Below are positions 18,399-26,511 of a stretch of 52,330 bases of DNA, piece after piece; within the stretch, counting starts at the first letter, position 1; each line of letters begins with the position of its first letter. The stretch is from Asaia bogorensis (GTDB lineage Bacteria > Pseudomonadota > Alphaproteobacteria > Reyranellales > Reyranellaceae): contig CAMDQJ010000012.1 of NCBI GenBank assembly GCA_945905835.1, forward strand, positions 1 to 52,330, written 5' to 3'. The notes beneath the pieces are model-generated. The model was given only the letters and a program-made list of their open reading frames with translations, was not told the DNA's origin and did not search any database. A program made the position numbers and the translations under genes.

Positions 18399-18908
18399 AT
18401 GGCGTTATCGCGACACGAGCGGACTAGGCAAAAAGCCGATCTGAACCCACTCGAGATGATCGAGAAGGTCATCTCAGCCAACGACTGGCCCTTCGACCGC
18501 ACATCGGACCGCGAAATCGCCGTTGAGGTCGCCGGCCGCTGGTGCGACTACCGAATGTTCTTCAGCTGGCGCGACGACGTCGAGGCCCTGCACTTCACCT
18601 GCGCTTACGACGTCCGCATCCCGACCGAACGGCACAAAGACATCCACGGCCTGCTGGCACTGATCAACGAGAAGATGTGGCTCGGCCACTTCGACTTGTG
18701 GAGCGAGGAAGGCCTGCCGATGTTCCGCCACGCCATCCCGCTGCGTGGCACCAACGGCCTGATGGCCGAGCAATTGAACGACCTCGTCGAGGTGGCGATC
18801 ACCGAGAGTGAGCGCTTCTACCCCGCCTTCCAGTACGTCGTGTGGGCCGGCAAGACCCCCAGCGACGCGCTGACCGCCTCGATCGTCGAGACCGTCGGCG
18901 AAGCCTGA
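18399..18908 (+). CDS. YbjN domain-containing protein
   Basis: The 169-residue protein matches the YbjN family (type III secretion chaperone-like fold): NPLEMIEKVISANDWPFDRTSDREIAVEVAGRWCDYRMFFSW, then FTCAYDVRIP and INEKMWLGHFDLW. YbjN in enterobacteria affects motility and stress traits, but no biochemical role is established for this alphaproteobacterial form. The ATG at 18399 is chosen because the family begins just before the NPLEMIEKV block; in-frame sequence upstream to 18267 is not family-like. A strong hairpin terminator lies about 80 bases after the stop. Confidence 0.83.
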   Translation: MALSRHERTRQKADLNPLEMIEKVISANDWPFDRTSDREIAVEVAGRWCDYRMFFSWRDDVEALHFTCAYDVRIPTERHKDIHGLLALINEKMWLGHFDLWSEEGLPMFRHAIPLRGTNGLMAEQLNDLVEVAITESERFYPAFQYVVWAGKTPSDALTASIVETVGEA

Positions 18909-18989
18909 TCGACCTGAATTAGCCAAAGGGACCGTCCGACGCCCCCTCTCGTAAAAAGATAAAGAAACGCTCTGATCGGACAGTCCTTA

Positions 18990-19028
18990 GCGGCGCCGGC
19001 TTCCCCAAGCCGGCGCCGCGACCATTTT
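18990..19028 (+). terminator. Rho-independent terminator after ybjN
   Basis: A perfect 13-base-pair GC-rich stem (arms 18990-19002 and 19007-19019) closes a CCCC loop, followed after five bases by TTTTT. Just before it, near-complementary arms GGACCGTCCGA and TCGGACAGTCC (about 18930-18985) could form a larger structure. Confidence 0.7.
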
Positions 19029-19081
19029 TGGGGGCATGCCATTCTAGGGTCGCTATCGCCCCGCTATAACGGACGCGCCTC

Positions 19082-19888
19082 ATGACCCCGCTCCTCATCC
19101 CCTTTCCCGACATCGATCCCGTGCTGGTCCAGTTCGGGCCCTTCGCCATCCGCTGGTATGCGCTGGCCTATATCGCTGGCCTGGTGATCGGCTGGCGCAT
19201 CATGCGCCGGGTCTGCCAGCAGCCGCCGCGCCTGCTGACACCGGAGAAGATCGACGACTTCCTCGTCTGGGTGGCGATCAGCGTCATCCTCGGCGGCCGA
19301 CTGGGCTATGTATTGTTCTACAAGCCGGCGTTCTATCTCGCCCAGCCACTCGCCATCTTCACCCTGTGGGAAGGCGGCATGTCCTTCCATGGCGGCCTGC
19401 TCGGCGTAGTCGTGGGCATCCTAGCCTTCGCCATCCGCAACAAGGTGAGCCCATTCATGCTGTCCGATCTGGTGGCCTTGGTGGTGCCGATCGGCCTGTT
19501 CTTCGGACGGCTCGCCAACTTCATCAACGGCGAGCTGTGGGGGCGCACCACCGACGTCTCGTGGGCGATGATCTTCCCGCGCGGCGGCCCGTTGCCGCGC
19601 CATCCCAGCCAGCTCTACCAGGCGTTTTTAGAGGGCGTGCTGCTCACACTCGCCGTCATGGCGGTGTGGAAGCTCAGCGACGGCCGCCGCCGTCCCGGCC
19701 TGCTGACCGGCGTGTTCTGCACCGGCTACGGCATCGCACGCATCGTCGGCGAGCTGTGGCGCGAGCCCGATGCGCATCTCGGCTATCTCTGGGGCCCGAT
19801 CACCATGGGCATGCTGTTGTCGCTGCCGATGGTGCTGTTCGGCGGCTGGCTGATCGCGCGCGCCTATAGGCAACCCAAGCTGCCGTGA
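19082..19888 (+). CDS. lgt: Phosphatidylglycerol--prolipoprotein diacylglyceryl transferase
   Basis: Lgt transfers diacylglycerol from phosphatidylglycerol to the lipobox cysteine of prolipoproteins in the inner membrane. The 268-residue protein has about seven hydrophobic helices. Family motifs seen are IRWYALAYIAG near residue 21, GGRLGYVLFY, MSFHGGLLG with the key His, the Lgt signature GRLANFINGELWGR near 140 and RHPSQLYQA. Two residues of the usual G-N-F pattern read A-N-F here, a common variant. The start at 19082 fits the family. It overlaps the next gene by a GTGA junction. Confidence 0.96.
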   Translation: MTPLLIPFPDIDPVLVQFGPFAIRWYALAYIAGLVIGWRIMRRVCQQPPRLLTPEKIDDFLVWVAISVILGGRLGYVLFYKPAFYLAQPLAIFTLWEGGMSFHGGLLGVVVGILAFAIRNKVSPFMLSDLVALVVPIGLFFGRLANFINGELWGRTTDVSWAMIFPRGGPLPRHPSQLYQAFLEGVLLTLAVMAVWKLSDGRRRPGLLTGVFCTGYGIARIVGELWREPDAHLGYLWGPITMGMLLSLPMVLFGGWLIARAYRQPKLP

Positions 19889-20982
19889 CGACCGAAACTG
19901 TCACGACTGAATTGGGACGATTGATCCAGCAGCGCATCGCGCTCACCGGCCCGATGACGCTGGCCGACTTCATGGCCGAGGCGCTCGGCCATCCGCGCCT
20001 CGGCTATTACCGCCGTGCCATGCCGCTGGGCGCCGCCGGCGACTTCACGACGGCGCCGGAAATTTCCCAGATGTTCGGCGAACTTTTGGGCGCGTGGCTG
20101 GCCGAACGCTGGCAGGCCATGGGCGCGCCTCCGTCGTTCAACCTGGTCGAGCTGGGGCCGGGCCGCGGCGTGCTGATGGCCGATGCCTTGCGCGCCACGC
20201 AGCGCGTGGCAGGATTTCACGCGGCGCTCAAACTTCATCTCGTCGAGATCAACGAAACGCTGCGTGCCGAACAGGCGGTCGCGCTCGGCATCCACGAACC
20301 AACCTGGCACGAGCGCCTCGACGATGTGCCGCCCGCACCAATCCTGCTGGTGGCCAACGAGTTCTTCGACGCCCTGCCGGTGCGGCAGTTCCACAAATCT
20401 GCGCGCGGCTGGTGTGAGCGCATGGTCGGCCTCTCGGCCGATGGCGCCTCGCTGCAGCTCGCGCTGGCGCCGGGCGTCTCGCCTTATGCTGCGGTGCTGC
20501 CCGATGCGCCAACCGGCGCCGAGGCCGAATTCTCTCAGGCCAGCGTCGTGCTGGCCGCTGCGATCGGCGCCCGCGTGGCGTTCGACGGCGGCTGGGCGCT
20601 GATCGTGGACTATGGGCGCGACGAGCAAGGCCCCGGCACGTCGCTGCAGGCCGTGCGCAAGCATCGCGGCACTGACCTGCTGGATCGCCCGGGCGAAACC
20701 GATCTCAGCGCCCACGTCGACTTTGCCACGCTGGCCGGCGCGGCGCGCGGCGCCGGCGCCGAGGTCTTCGGCCCGACCGGCCAGGGCGACTTCCTGCGCC
20801 GCATCGGCATCGAGCGCCGCGCCGAGGCGCTGAAGGCGCGCACCACGCCGCAGCAGCGCCAGGCCATCGATGCGGCACTGGCTCGCTTGATCGCGCCGGA
20901 TCAAATGGGCACCCTCTTTCGCGTGCTGGCGCTGTGCGACGGCAAGAGCGATCCACCCGCCGGTTTTTTGGACTCGAAATGA
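19885..20982 (+). CDS. Class I SAM-dependent methyltransferase, MidA/NDUFAF7 family
   Basis: The 365-residue protein belongs to the Methyltransf_28 (DUF185) family, whose mitochondrial member NDUFAF7 methylates an arginine of the complex I NDUFS2 subunit. Diagnostic segments are GDFTTAPEISQMFGELLGAWLAERW, the SAM-binding VELGPGRGVLMADAL near residue 92, and NEFFDALPVRQF near 158. The start is a GTG at 19885, overlapping the lgt stop. The bacterial role is probably complex I assembly, by analogy. Its TGA stop overlaps the pgeF ATG, giving a three-gene coupled operon lgt-midA-pgeF. Confidence 0.9.
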   Translation: MTTETVTTELGRLIQQRIALTGPMTLADFMAEALGHPRLGYYRRAMPLGAAGDFTTAPEISQMFGELLGAWLAERWQAMGAPPSFNLVELGPGRGVLMADALRATQRVAGFHAALKLHLVEINETLRAEQAVALGIHEPTWHERLDDVPPAPILLVANEFFDALPVRQFHKSARGWCERMVGLSADGASLQLALAPGVSPYAAVLPDAPTGAEAEFSQASVVLAAAIGARVAFDGGWALIVDYGRDEQGPGTSLQAVRKHRGTDLLDRPGETDLSAHVDFATLAGAARGAGAEVFGPTGQGDFLRRIGIERRAEALKARTTPQQRQAIDAALARLIAPDQMGTLFRVLALCDGKSDPPAGFLDSK

Positions 20983-21761
20983 TTGAAGCCCCCATGATTG
21001 AGGCGACCACTCTTGCTGCCCTGGACGGCGTCCGGCATCGATTTTTCACCCGCCAGGGCGGCGTCAGCACCGGCCTCTTCACGTCGCTTAATTGCGGCTA
21101 CGGCTCGGCTGACAATCCCGACAATGTGCGCGAGAACCGCCGCCGTGCCGCCGCGACCTTCGGCCTGGGCGAAACCGACCTTCTGACACTCCACCAGATC
21201 CACTCGACCCAAGTGCTGACCGTGGGCGCCGAGCGTTGGACATCGCCCGGAGCGCCCAGGGCGGACGGCCTAGTGACCGACCGGCCGGGCGTGGCACTGG
21301 GCGCCATGGCAGCGGATTGCGCGCCGGTGCTGCTGGCTGACGCCACCGCCGGCGTGATCGGTGCGGCGCATGCCGGCTGGCGCGGCGCGCTCGCCGGCGT
21401 GGTCGACGCCACGATCGCTGCCATGGAAAAGCTCGGGGCGCGGCGCGAGAACATCGCCGCCGTGATCGGGCCCTGCATCGGCCGAGCGTCCTACAAGGTC
21501 GGGCCGGAGTTCCCCGCGCCGTTCCTGGCGCAGGATGAAGCCAACGCGGCGTTCTTCAAAACTGCGCCACGCGCCGGCCATTTCCATTTCGATCTCGCGG
21601 GCTACCTGAAGAGCAGCGTCGCCAAGGCGGGCGTCGCCGTCGAAGCGACGGGCCACGACACGCTGACCGATGAGGCCGACTTCTTCAGCTACCGCCGCAA
21701 CACGCTGAAGGGCATACGCGACTATGGCCGCGGCCTTTCGGCCATCGCGCTCGCCGGCTGA
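20979..21761 (+). CDS. pgeF: Peptidoglycan editing factor / multicopper-like purine nucleoside phosphorylase PgeF (YfiH)
   Basis: The 260-residue Cu-oxidase_4 (YfiH) protein has the family metal-binding pattern HQIHST, ADCAPVLLAD and AAHAGWRGAL, plus FFTRQGGVSTG at the start and GPCIGRASYKVG. E. coli PgeF removes misincorporated residues from the peptidoglycan precursor; related enzymes act on adenosine/inosine. The ATG at 20979 overlaps the preceding stop (ATGA); a second in-frame ATG six codons on (20994) is an alternative start. It is followed by a lipoprotein gene after about 55 bases. Confidence 0.92.
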   Translation: MIEAPMIEATTLAALDGVRHRFFTRQGGVSTGLFTSLNCGYGSADNPDNVRENRRRAAATFGLGETDLLTLHQIHSTQVLTVGAERWTSPGAPRADGLVTDRPGVALGAMAADCAPVLLADATAGVIGAAHAGWRGALAGVVDATIAAMEKLGARRENIAAVIGPCIGRASYKVGPEFPAPFLAQDEANAAFFKTAPRAGHFHFDLAGYLKSSVAKAGVAVEATGHDTLTDEADFFSYRRNTLKGIRDYGRGLSAIALAG

Positions 21762-21815
21762 CATGCCGTATCTCGTCATCCTGATGTTCTGTTGCCTGCT
21801 CGGCCTGATCGCGAC

Positions 21816-22790
21816 ATGCGCGCTGCTCTGATCGTTCTTTGCCTGCTCGCCCTGGCAAGCTGCGCGGCGCCACCGAAGCCGTTCGAGCACGACTCGGCGT
21901 TCCCGTCGCGCATGCAGACCGGTCCGGAGAAGATTGAGCTCACCGTCGCGCCACCGGGGCGCATGCCGGCCGAGCTCGGCACCCGCGTGGCGGCGGCACT
22001 TGCAATCGAACTGCAATCCTACGGCGTGCTGGCGGTCGTGCATCCCCAGGAGGCGCCGATGCGGCTGGGCGGCGTCACGACCACACAGGACGTCGAACGC
22101 GCCGTCGAAATCGAGATTGCCTGGTACGTCGAGCGCAACGGCCGCACCGAGGGCCCGGCGATCAGCAAGACCCGCGCCCAACCGCAGGATATCGCCGAGG
22201 CCACCGACCGCCTGGTCTCGCGCATCGCCCAGCAGGCCGCCCCACGCGTCGCCACCCTGATCGGCCGCCCGCCCAATTTCCAGCCGCGCTCGGCCGGCCA
22301 GGTCGCGGCCGGCGTGAGCGTGCTGCGCGAACCCGAACCCGATCCACTGGCGACGGCCGCGACGAGCCCACCCGGCGTGCCGGCGAAGCCCGGCACCGTG
22401 CCCACCCCACCGTCGCAAGTGCCGCAGGTCAAGGTCATGGTGGCGCCGGTCAGCGGCGCGCCGTCCGACGGCAATCGCCAGCTCTTCTCCGGCATGCGCC
22501 GCGCCCTGGGGTCGAGTAAGATCATCGTGATCGACAAGCCCGGCGCCGACACCTTCACCGTCGTTGGTGCAGTGACACTGATGCCGATCGATGACCGCAC
22601 CGGCCGGCTTCTCATCAAGTGGGTCCTCAAGGACCCGGCCGGCAAGGAAGTCGGCGATCTCGAACAGTCCAACCCTGTGCCGCTCGCCGCCACGCGCGGC
22701 TCGTGGGCAGGCTTCGGCGACGTGGTTGCCGCCGCGGCCGCGGAAGGCGTGCTCGAGCTTCTCGAGAAAGCGCTAAATCGGCCGCGCTGA
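21816..22790 (+). CDS. Putative lipoprotein of unknown function
   Basis: The 324-residue protein starts with a lipoprotein signal (MRAALIVLCLLALASC) whose lipobox LASC places the modified Cys at residue 16. The mature part has two similar-sized halves joined by a proline- and glycine-rich linker (about residues 168-212). I do not recognise a catalytic motif. The second half (KVMVAPVSGAPSDGNRQLFSGMRRAL onward) resembles periplasmic lipoproteins with a small alpha/beta fold. The start is the ATG at 21816, which gives the best signal peptide; an in-frame ATG at 21792 adds a charged stretch before it. Being downstream of lgt may be coincidental. Confidence 0.8.
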   Translation: MRAALIVLCLLALASCAAPPKPFEHDSAFPSRMQTGPEKIELTVAPPGRMPAELGTRVAAALAIELQSYGVLAVVHPQEAPMRLGGVTTTQDVERAVEIEIAWYVERNGRTEGPAISKTRAQPQDIAEATDRLVSRIAQQAAPRVATLIGRPPNFQPRSAGQVAAGVSVLREPEPDPLATAATSPPGVPAKPGTVPTPPSQVPQVKVMVAPVSGAPSDGNRQLFSGMRRALGSSKIIVIDKPGADTFTVVGAVTLMPIDDRTGRLLIKWVLKDPAGKEVGDLEQSNPVPLAATRGSWAGFGDVVAAAAAEGVLELLEKALNRPR

Positions 22791-23146
22791 GCGGCTTGTG
22801 AGAACTCCCCCTCTCCGCTGCGAAGGCGCCTGTGAAGGCGCTGAAGCGAGGGAAAGGTAAGGGGCCCATCGCGCAGCGATGGGAAGGTGACGTGGTGCCT
22901 ACTGCGAGAACGATGCTTCCCGCTGAAGGCGAATATCATCGCTACTCTATAGGCCCCCGACACCTCACCCTCCCCGAACAAGCACGGGGCCCCTCCCTCT
23001 CGCCCCGCGTATGACGCGGACGGACAGGGCCTTCGAGGCCGGCAGGCCGAATCGTCTTGTCAGAGGGGGGCCGATGGCTGCTACTGTCCGACCTGACGGA
23101 TCGATTTTTGCAAGAAATTCAGCCGTGAAATAGGGAGACGTGATTC
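22791..23146. repeat. Intergenic region with composite GC-rich palindromic repeats
   Basis: No gene is recognised here. From about 22800 to 23010 the DNA looks like a dispersed intergenic element. It holds a perfect hairpin CCCATCGC-GCA-GCGATGGG (22865-22883), a left block GGGAAGGTGACGTGGTGCC and, inverted, a right block near 22957-22978 (GGCCCCCGACACCTCACCC). The last 100 bases lead into the binding-protein gene and should carry its promoter; a GGGAGA ribosome site is present before 23147. Confidence 0.5.
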
Positions 23147-24733
23147 ATGTTCGATTTCAGGAAGGCTGCTGTCGCCCTGGCGGTGGCCGCGAGTGCCGCC
23201 GGCATGCTGGGCGACGCGCCGTTGCAGGCGCAGACCCTCAAGGTCGTGATGCACTCCGACGTCAAGATCCTCGATCCGATCTGGACCACCGCCTATATCC
23301 AGCGCAACCACGGCTACATGGTGTGGGACACGCTGTTCGCCTACGACGAGAAGTTCGAGTCGAAGCCGCAGATGGTCGAGAAGTACGAGACCTCGGCCGA
23401 CAAGCTCACCTGGATTTTCACGCTGCGCGACGGCCTCGAATGGACCAACAGCACGCCCGTCACCTCCGAGGACTGCATCGCCTCGATCAAGCGCTGGGCA
23501 GCCCGCGATTCGATGGGCCAGAAGATGATGGCCTCGGTGGCCAGCCTCGAGGCGGTCGACGCCAAGACCTTCAAGATGAACATGAAGGAGCCCTACGGCC
23601 TAGTGCTGCAGTCGCTCGGCAAGCCGTCGTCGAACGTGCCCTTCATGATGCCGAAGAAGACCGCCGAAACCGACCCAATGACCCAGATCAAGCTCGAGGA
23701 CGTGATCGGCTCCGGCCCGTTCATCCTCAAGGCTGACGAGTGGAAGCCCGGCGAGAAGATCGTCTACGTCAAGAATCCTAAGTACAAGCCGCGCTCCGAC
23801 CCCACCTCGGGCCTGGCCGGCGGCAAGGTGGTCAAGGTCGATCGCGTCGAATGGATCACCATCGCCGACCAGCAGACCCAGGTCGCCGCCATCCAGAACG
23901 GCGAAATCGACATGATCGAGTCGCCCGGCCACGATCTGTTGCCGCTGCTTGCCAAGGACAAGAACATCAAGCTGTTCAGCGGCAATCCGCTGGGCAGCCA
24001 GTACGCCTTCCGCTTCAACGTGCTGCACAAGCCGTTCGACAATCCCAAGATCCGCCACGCCGTGATGGTCGCCTTCAACCAGGAGGATTTCCTCAAGGCG
24101 ACGATCGGCGATCCGCAATACTACAAGGTCTGCAAGGCGCCCTTCGTCTGCGGCACGCCAATTGAAAGCAACGCCGGCATGGAAGACGTACTGAACGGCA
24201 ATGCCGCCAAGGCCAAGCAGCTGCTGGCCGAGGCCGGCTATGACGGCACGCCCATCGTGCTGATGCAGTCGACCGACCTGCAGGTGCTAACCAACCTCGC
24301 GCCGGTCGCCAAGGCTCAGATGGAGCGCGCCGGCTTCAAGGTCGACATGGTGTCGATGGACTGGCAGACGCTGGTCGGACGCCGCACCAAAAAGGACCCG
24401 CCGAACGCCGGCGGCTGGCACGCCTTCCTCACCTCATGGGTGGCGGCGGACATTCTCAATCCGGTGATGGCCGGTTACTTCAATGCCTCGTGCGACAAGG
24501 CGATGTTCGGTTGGCCGTGCGACGAGGCGATCGAGAAGCTGCGCGATCAGTATTCCAAGGAGCTGGACCCGGCCAAGCAGAAGGCCATCATCGAGGCCCT
24601 GCAGAAGCGCTGGGTCGAAGCGCCGACCCACGTCAATGTCGGTCAGTGGTACCAACCGATGGCAATGCGCACCAATATCGACGGCTCCCTGATTTCTCCG
24701 GTGCCGGTCTTCTGGAACATAACGAAGAAGTAG
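23147..24733 (+). CDS. ABC transporter substrate-binding protein, peptide/opine type (family 5)
   Basis: The 528-residue periplasmic solute-binding protein starts with a secretion signal (residues 1-28, cleaved after LQAQ). It carries the SBP_bac_5 pattern: LDPIWTTAYIQRNHGYMVWDTLF, then RDGLEW near residue 95 and SEDCIASIKRW near 108, IGSGPFI near 187, and RFNVLHKPFDNPKIRHAV near 285. Such proteins feed dipeptides, oligopeptides or related compounds to a Dpp-type permease. It is followed 78 bases later by a close paralogue. The ligand is unknown. Confidence 0.93.
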   Translation: MFDFRKAAVALAVAASAAGMLGDAPLQAQTLKVVMHSDVKILDPIWTTAYIQRNHGYMVWDTLFAYDEKFESKPQMVEKYETSADKLTWIFTLRDGLEWTNSTPVTSEDCIASIKRWAARDSMGQKMMASVASLEAVDAKTFKMNMKEPYGLVLQSLGKPSSNVPFMMPKKTAETDPMTQIKLEDVIGSGPFILKADEWKPGEKIVYVKNPKYKPRSDPTSGLAGGKVVKVDRVEWITIADQQTQVAAIQNGEIDMIESPGHDLLPLLAKDKNIKLFSGNPLGSQYAFRFNVLHKPFDNPKIRHAVMVAFNQEDFLKATIGDPQYYKVCKAPFVCGTPIESNAGMEDVLNGNAAKAKQLLAEAGYDGTPIVLMQSTDLQVLTNLAPVAKAQMERAGFKVDMVSMDWQTLVGRRTKKDPPNAGGWHAFLTSWVAADILNPVMAGYFNASCDKAMFGWPCDEAIEKLRDQYSKELDPAKQKAIIEALQKRWVEAPTHVNVGQWYQPMAMRTNIDGSLISPVPVFWNITKK

Positions 24734-24811
24734 TTCGAACAGGGCGGGCGGGCACGGATGGGGATCCGCTCCCGCCCGGCACCGGCAATATCAAGTTGAG
24801 GGGGGGTAATC

Positions 24812-26404
24812 ATGAAAACGATGCGACGACATTTCAATTCGATCGCCGCCGCGGCGATTGCCGCCGGCTTGGTGGTGGGCGCGACCGGCCCGGCACTGGC
24901 GCAGAGCAAGGTCCTGAAGTTCGTGCAGAACGGCAACCTGACGATCCTCGATCCGATCTGGACGACGGCCTATGTCACCCGCAATCACGGCTACCTGATC
25001 TACGACACGCTGTTCGCCTCGAACGAGAAGAACGAAGTGCAGCCGCAGATGGTCGACAAGTACGAAGTGTCGACCGATAAGACGGTATGGACCTTTACGC
25101 TGCGCGACGGCCTCGAGTGGCACGACGGCAAGCCCGTCACCTCGGAGGACTGCATCGCCTCGATCAAGCGCTGGGGCGCGCGCGACGCGATGGGCCTCAA
25201 GCTCATGGACTTCGTCAAGGAGTTCAAGGAAGTCAGTCCCAAGACCTTCCAAATGGTGCTGAAGGAGCCTTACGGCCTAGTGCTCGACTCGCTCGGCAAG
25301 CCGTCGTCGCAAGTGCCCTTCATGATGCCCAAGCGCGTCGCCGACACCGACCCGTTCAAGCAGATCGACAGCCAGATCGGCTCGGGACCGTTCGTCTACG
25401 TCAACGCCGAATCCAAGGCCGGCGAGAAGCACGTCTACAGCAAGAACGCCAAGTACAAGCCGCGTTCCGAGGCGCCCTCGGGCCTGGCCGGCGGCAAGGT
25501 CGTCAAGGTCGACCGCGTCGAGATCATCGAGATGCCCGACGTCCAGACGCAGGTTAACGCCATGCTCGCCGGCGAAATCGACCTGCTCGAGCAGCCGCCG
25601 CACGACCTGATCCCGATCCTCAAGAAGGACAAGGGCGTGACCATGGTCGACTGGAACCCGCTGGGTCACCAGTTCATCATCCGCTTCAACCACATGCAGC
25701 CGCCCTTCAACAACCCGAAGGTCCGCCTGGCCGCGCTCTATTCGATGCGCCAGGAGGATTACCTGAAGGCCACCGTCGGCGAGGCCGAGTACTACAAGGT
25801 CTGCGGCGCCGTCTTCGTCTGCGGCACGCCCAACGCCGTCGATGCGCCCAACGGCATGTTCATCAAGCCCGACTTCGAGAAGTCAAAGGCGCTGTTGAAG
25901 GAAGCCGGCTACGACGGCACGCCCATCGTGCTGATGCAGTCGACGACGCTGCCGGTGCTGACCAACACCGCGCCGGTCACCAAGCAGTTGCTCGAACAGG
26001 GCGGCTTCAAGGTCGATATGCAGTCGATGGACTGGCAGACGCTGGTGACCCGCCGCACCAACAAGAACCCGCCGAAAGAGGGCGGCTGGAACGTGTTCCA
26101 CACCTTCTCGGTGGCCGCCGACATCATGAACCCGATCGCCACCTCCTACATGGTGGCACAGGGCGACAAGTCGTGGTTCGGCTGGCCGGTCGATCCGGAG
26201 ATGGAGAAGATCCGCGACGCCTATGCCAAGGAACCCGACCCGGTGAAGGCCAAGGCGCTCGCCACGGCCGTCCAGAACCGCGCGCTGGAAACCGCCCAGT
26301 ACGGCTGGCTCGGCCAGTGGTATGGCCCCGGCGCCATGCGCAGCAACGTCTCGGGCTGGCTCAAGGCCCCCGTGCCAGTGATGTGGAACATCGAGAAGAA
26401 GTGA
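24812..26404 (+). CDS. ABC transporter substrate-binding protein, peptide/opine type, paralogue of the preceding gene
   Basis: The 530-residue protein parallels its neighbour almost throughout: LDPIWTTAYVTRNHGYLIYDTLF, SEDCIASIKRWGARDAMG, EPYGLVLDSLGKPSSQVPFMMP, and CGTPNAVDAPNGM. It has a clear signal peptide (residues 1-30, cleaved after ALAQ). By eye more than half of all aligned residues are identical, so the pair arose by tandem duplication. Differences in the pocket region suggest different ligands sharing one permease. A REP-like palindrome separates it from the permease genes. Confidence 0.93.
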   Translation: MKTMRRHFNSIAAAAIAAGLVVGATGPALAQSKVLKFVQNGNLTILDPIWTTAYVTRNHGYLIYDTLFASNEKNEVQPQMVDKYEVSTDKTVWTFTLRDGLEWHDGKPVTSEDCIASIKRWGARDAMGLKLMDFVKEFKEVSPKTFQMVLKEPYGLVLDSLGKPSSQVPFMMPKRVADTDPFKQIDSQIGSGPFVYVNAESKAGEKHVYSKNAKYKPRSEAPSGLAGGKVVKVDRVEIIEMPDVQTQVNAMLAGEIDLLEQPPHDLIPILKKDKGVTMVDWNPLGHQFIIRFNHMQPPFNNPKVRLAALYSMRQEDYLKATVGEAEYYKVCGAVFVCGTPNAVDAPNGMFIKPDFEKSKALLKEAGYDGTPIVLMQSTTLPVLTNTAPVTKQLLEQGGFKVDMQSMDWQTLVTRRTNKNPPKEGGWNVFHTFSVAADIMNPIATSYMVAQGDKSWFGWPVDPEMEKIRDAYAKEPDPVKAKALATAVQNRALETAQYGWLGQWYGPGAMRSNVSGWLKAPVPVMWNIEKK

Positions 26405-26440
26405 CAGCGAGGCCGCCTGCTGCGGCCCCGCCGTCATCCT

Positions 26441-26490
26441 GAGCGAAGCGAAGAATCTTTGTGATCCAGCAAAGGCCCCTTGCTTCGCTC
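26441..26490. repeat. REP-like palindrome between binding protein and permease genes
   Basis: Arms GAGCGAAGC (26441-26449) and GCTTCGCTC (26482-26490) pair across about 32 bases, with further pairing of the adjacent AAG and CTT. The start of the element reads CGTCATCCTGAGCGAAGCGA, the wording of a widespread intergenic repeat in alphaproteobacteria. It sits where differential expression of a binding protein and a permease is usual. Confidence 0.6.
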
Positions 26491-26511
26491 GGGGTAAAAA
26501 TTAGAGAGAAA

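Noticed and set aside
21763..21831. Hydrophobic 22-codon frame between pgeF and the lipoprotein gene
   Set aside because: Too short to support as a gene without conservation; mentioned only as a possible coupling element.
26461..26511. Upstream GTG start for the DppB-type permease
   Set aside because: It lies inside a REP-like palindrome, and the family starts at the ATG at 26512 with a ribosome site.
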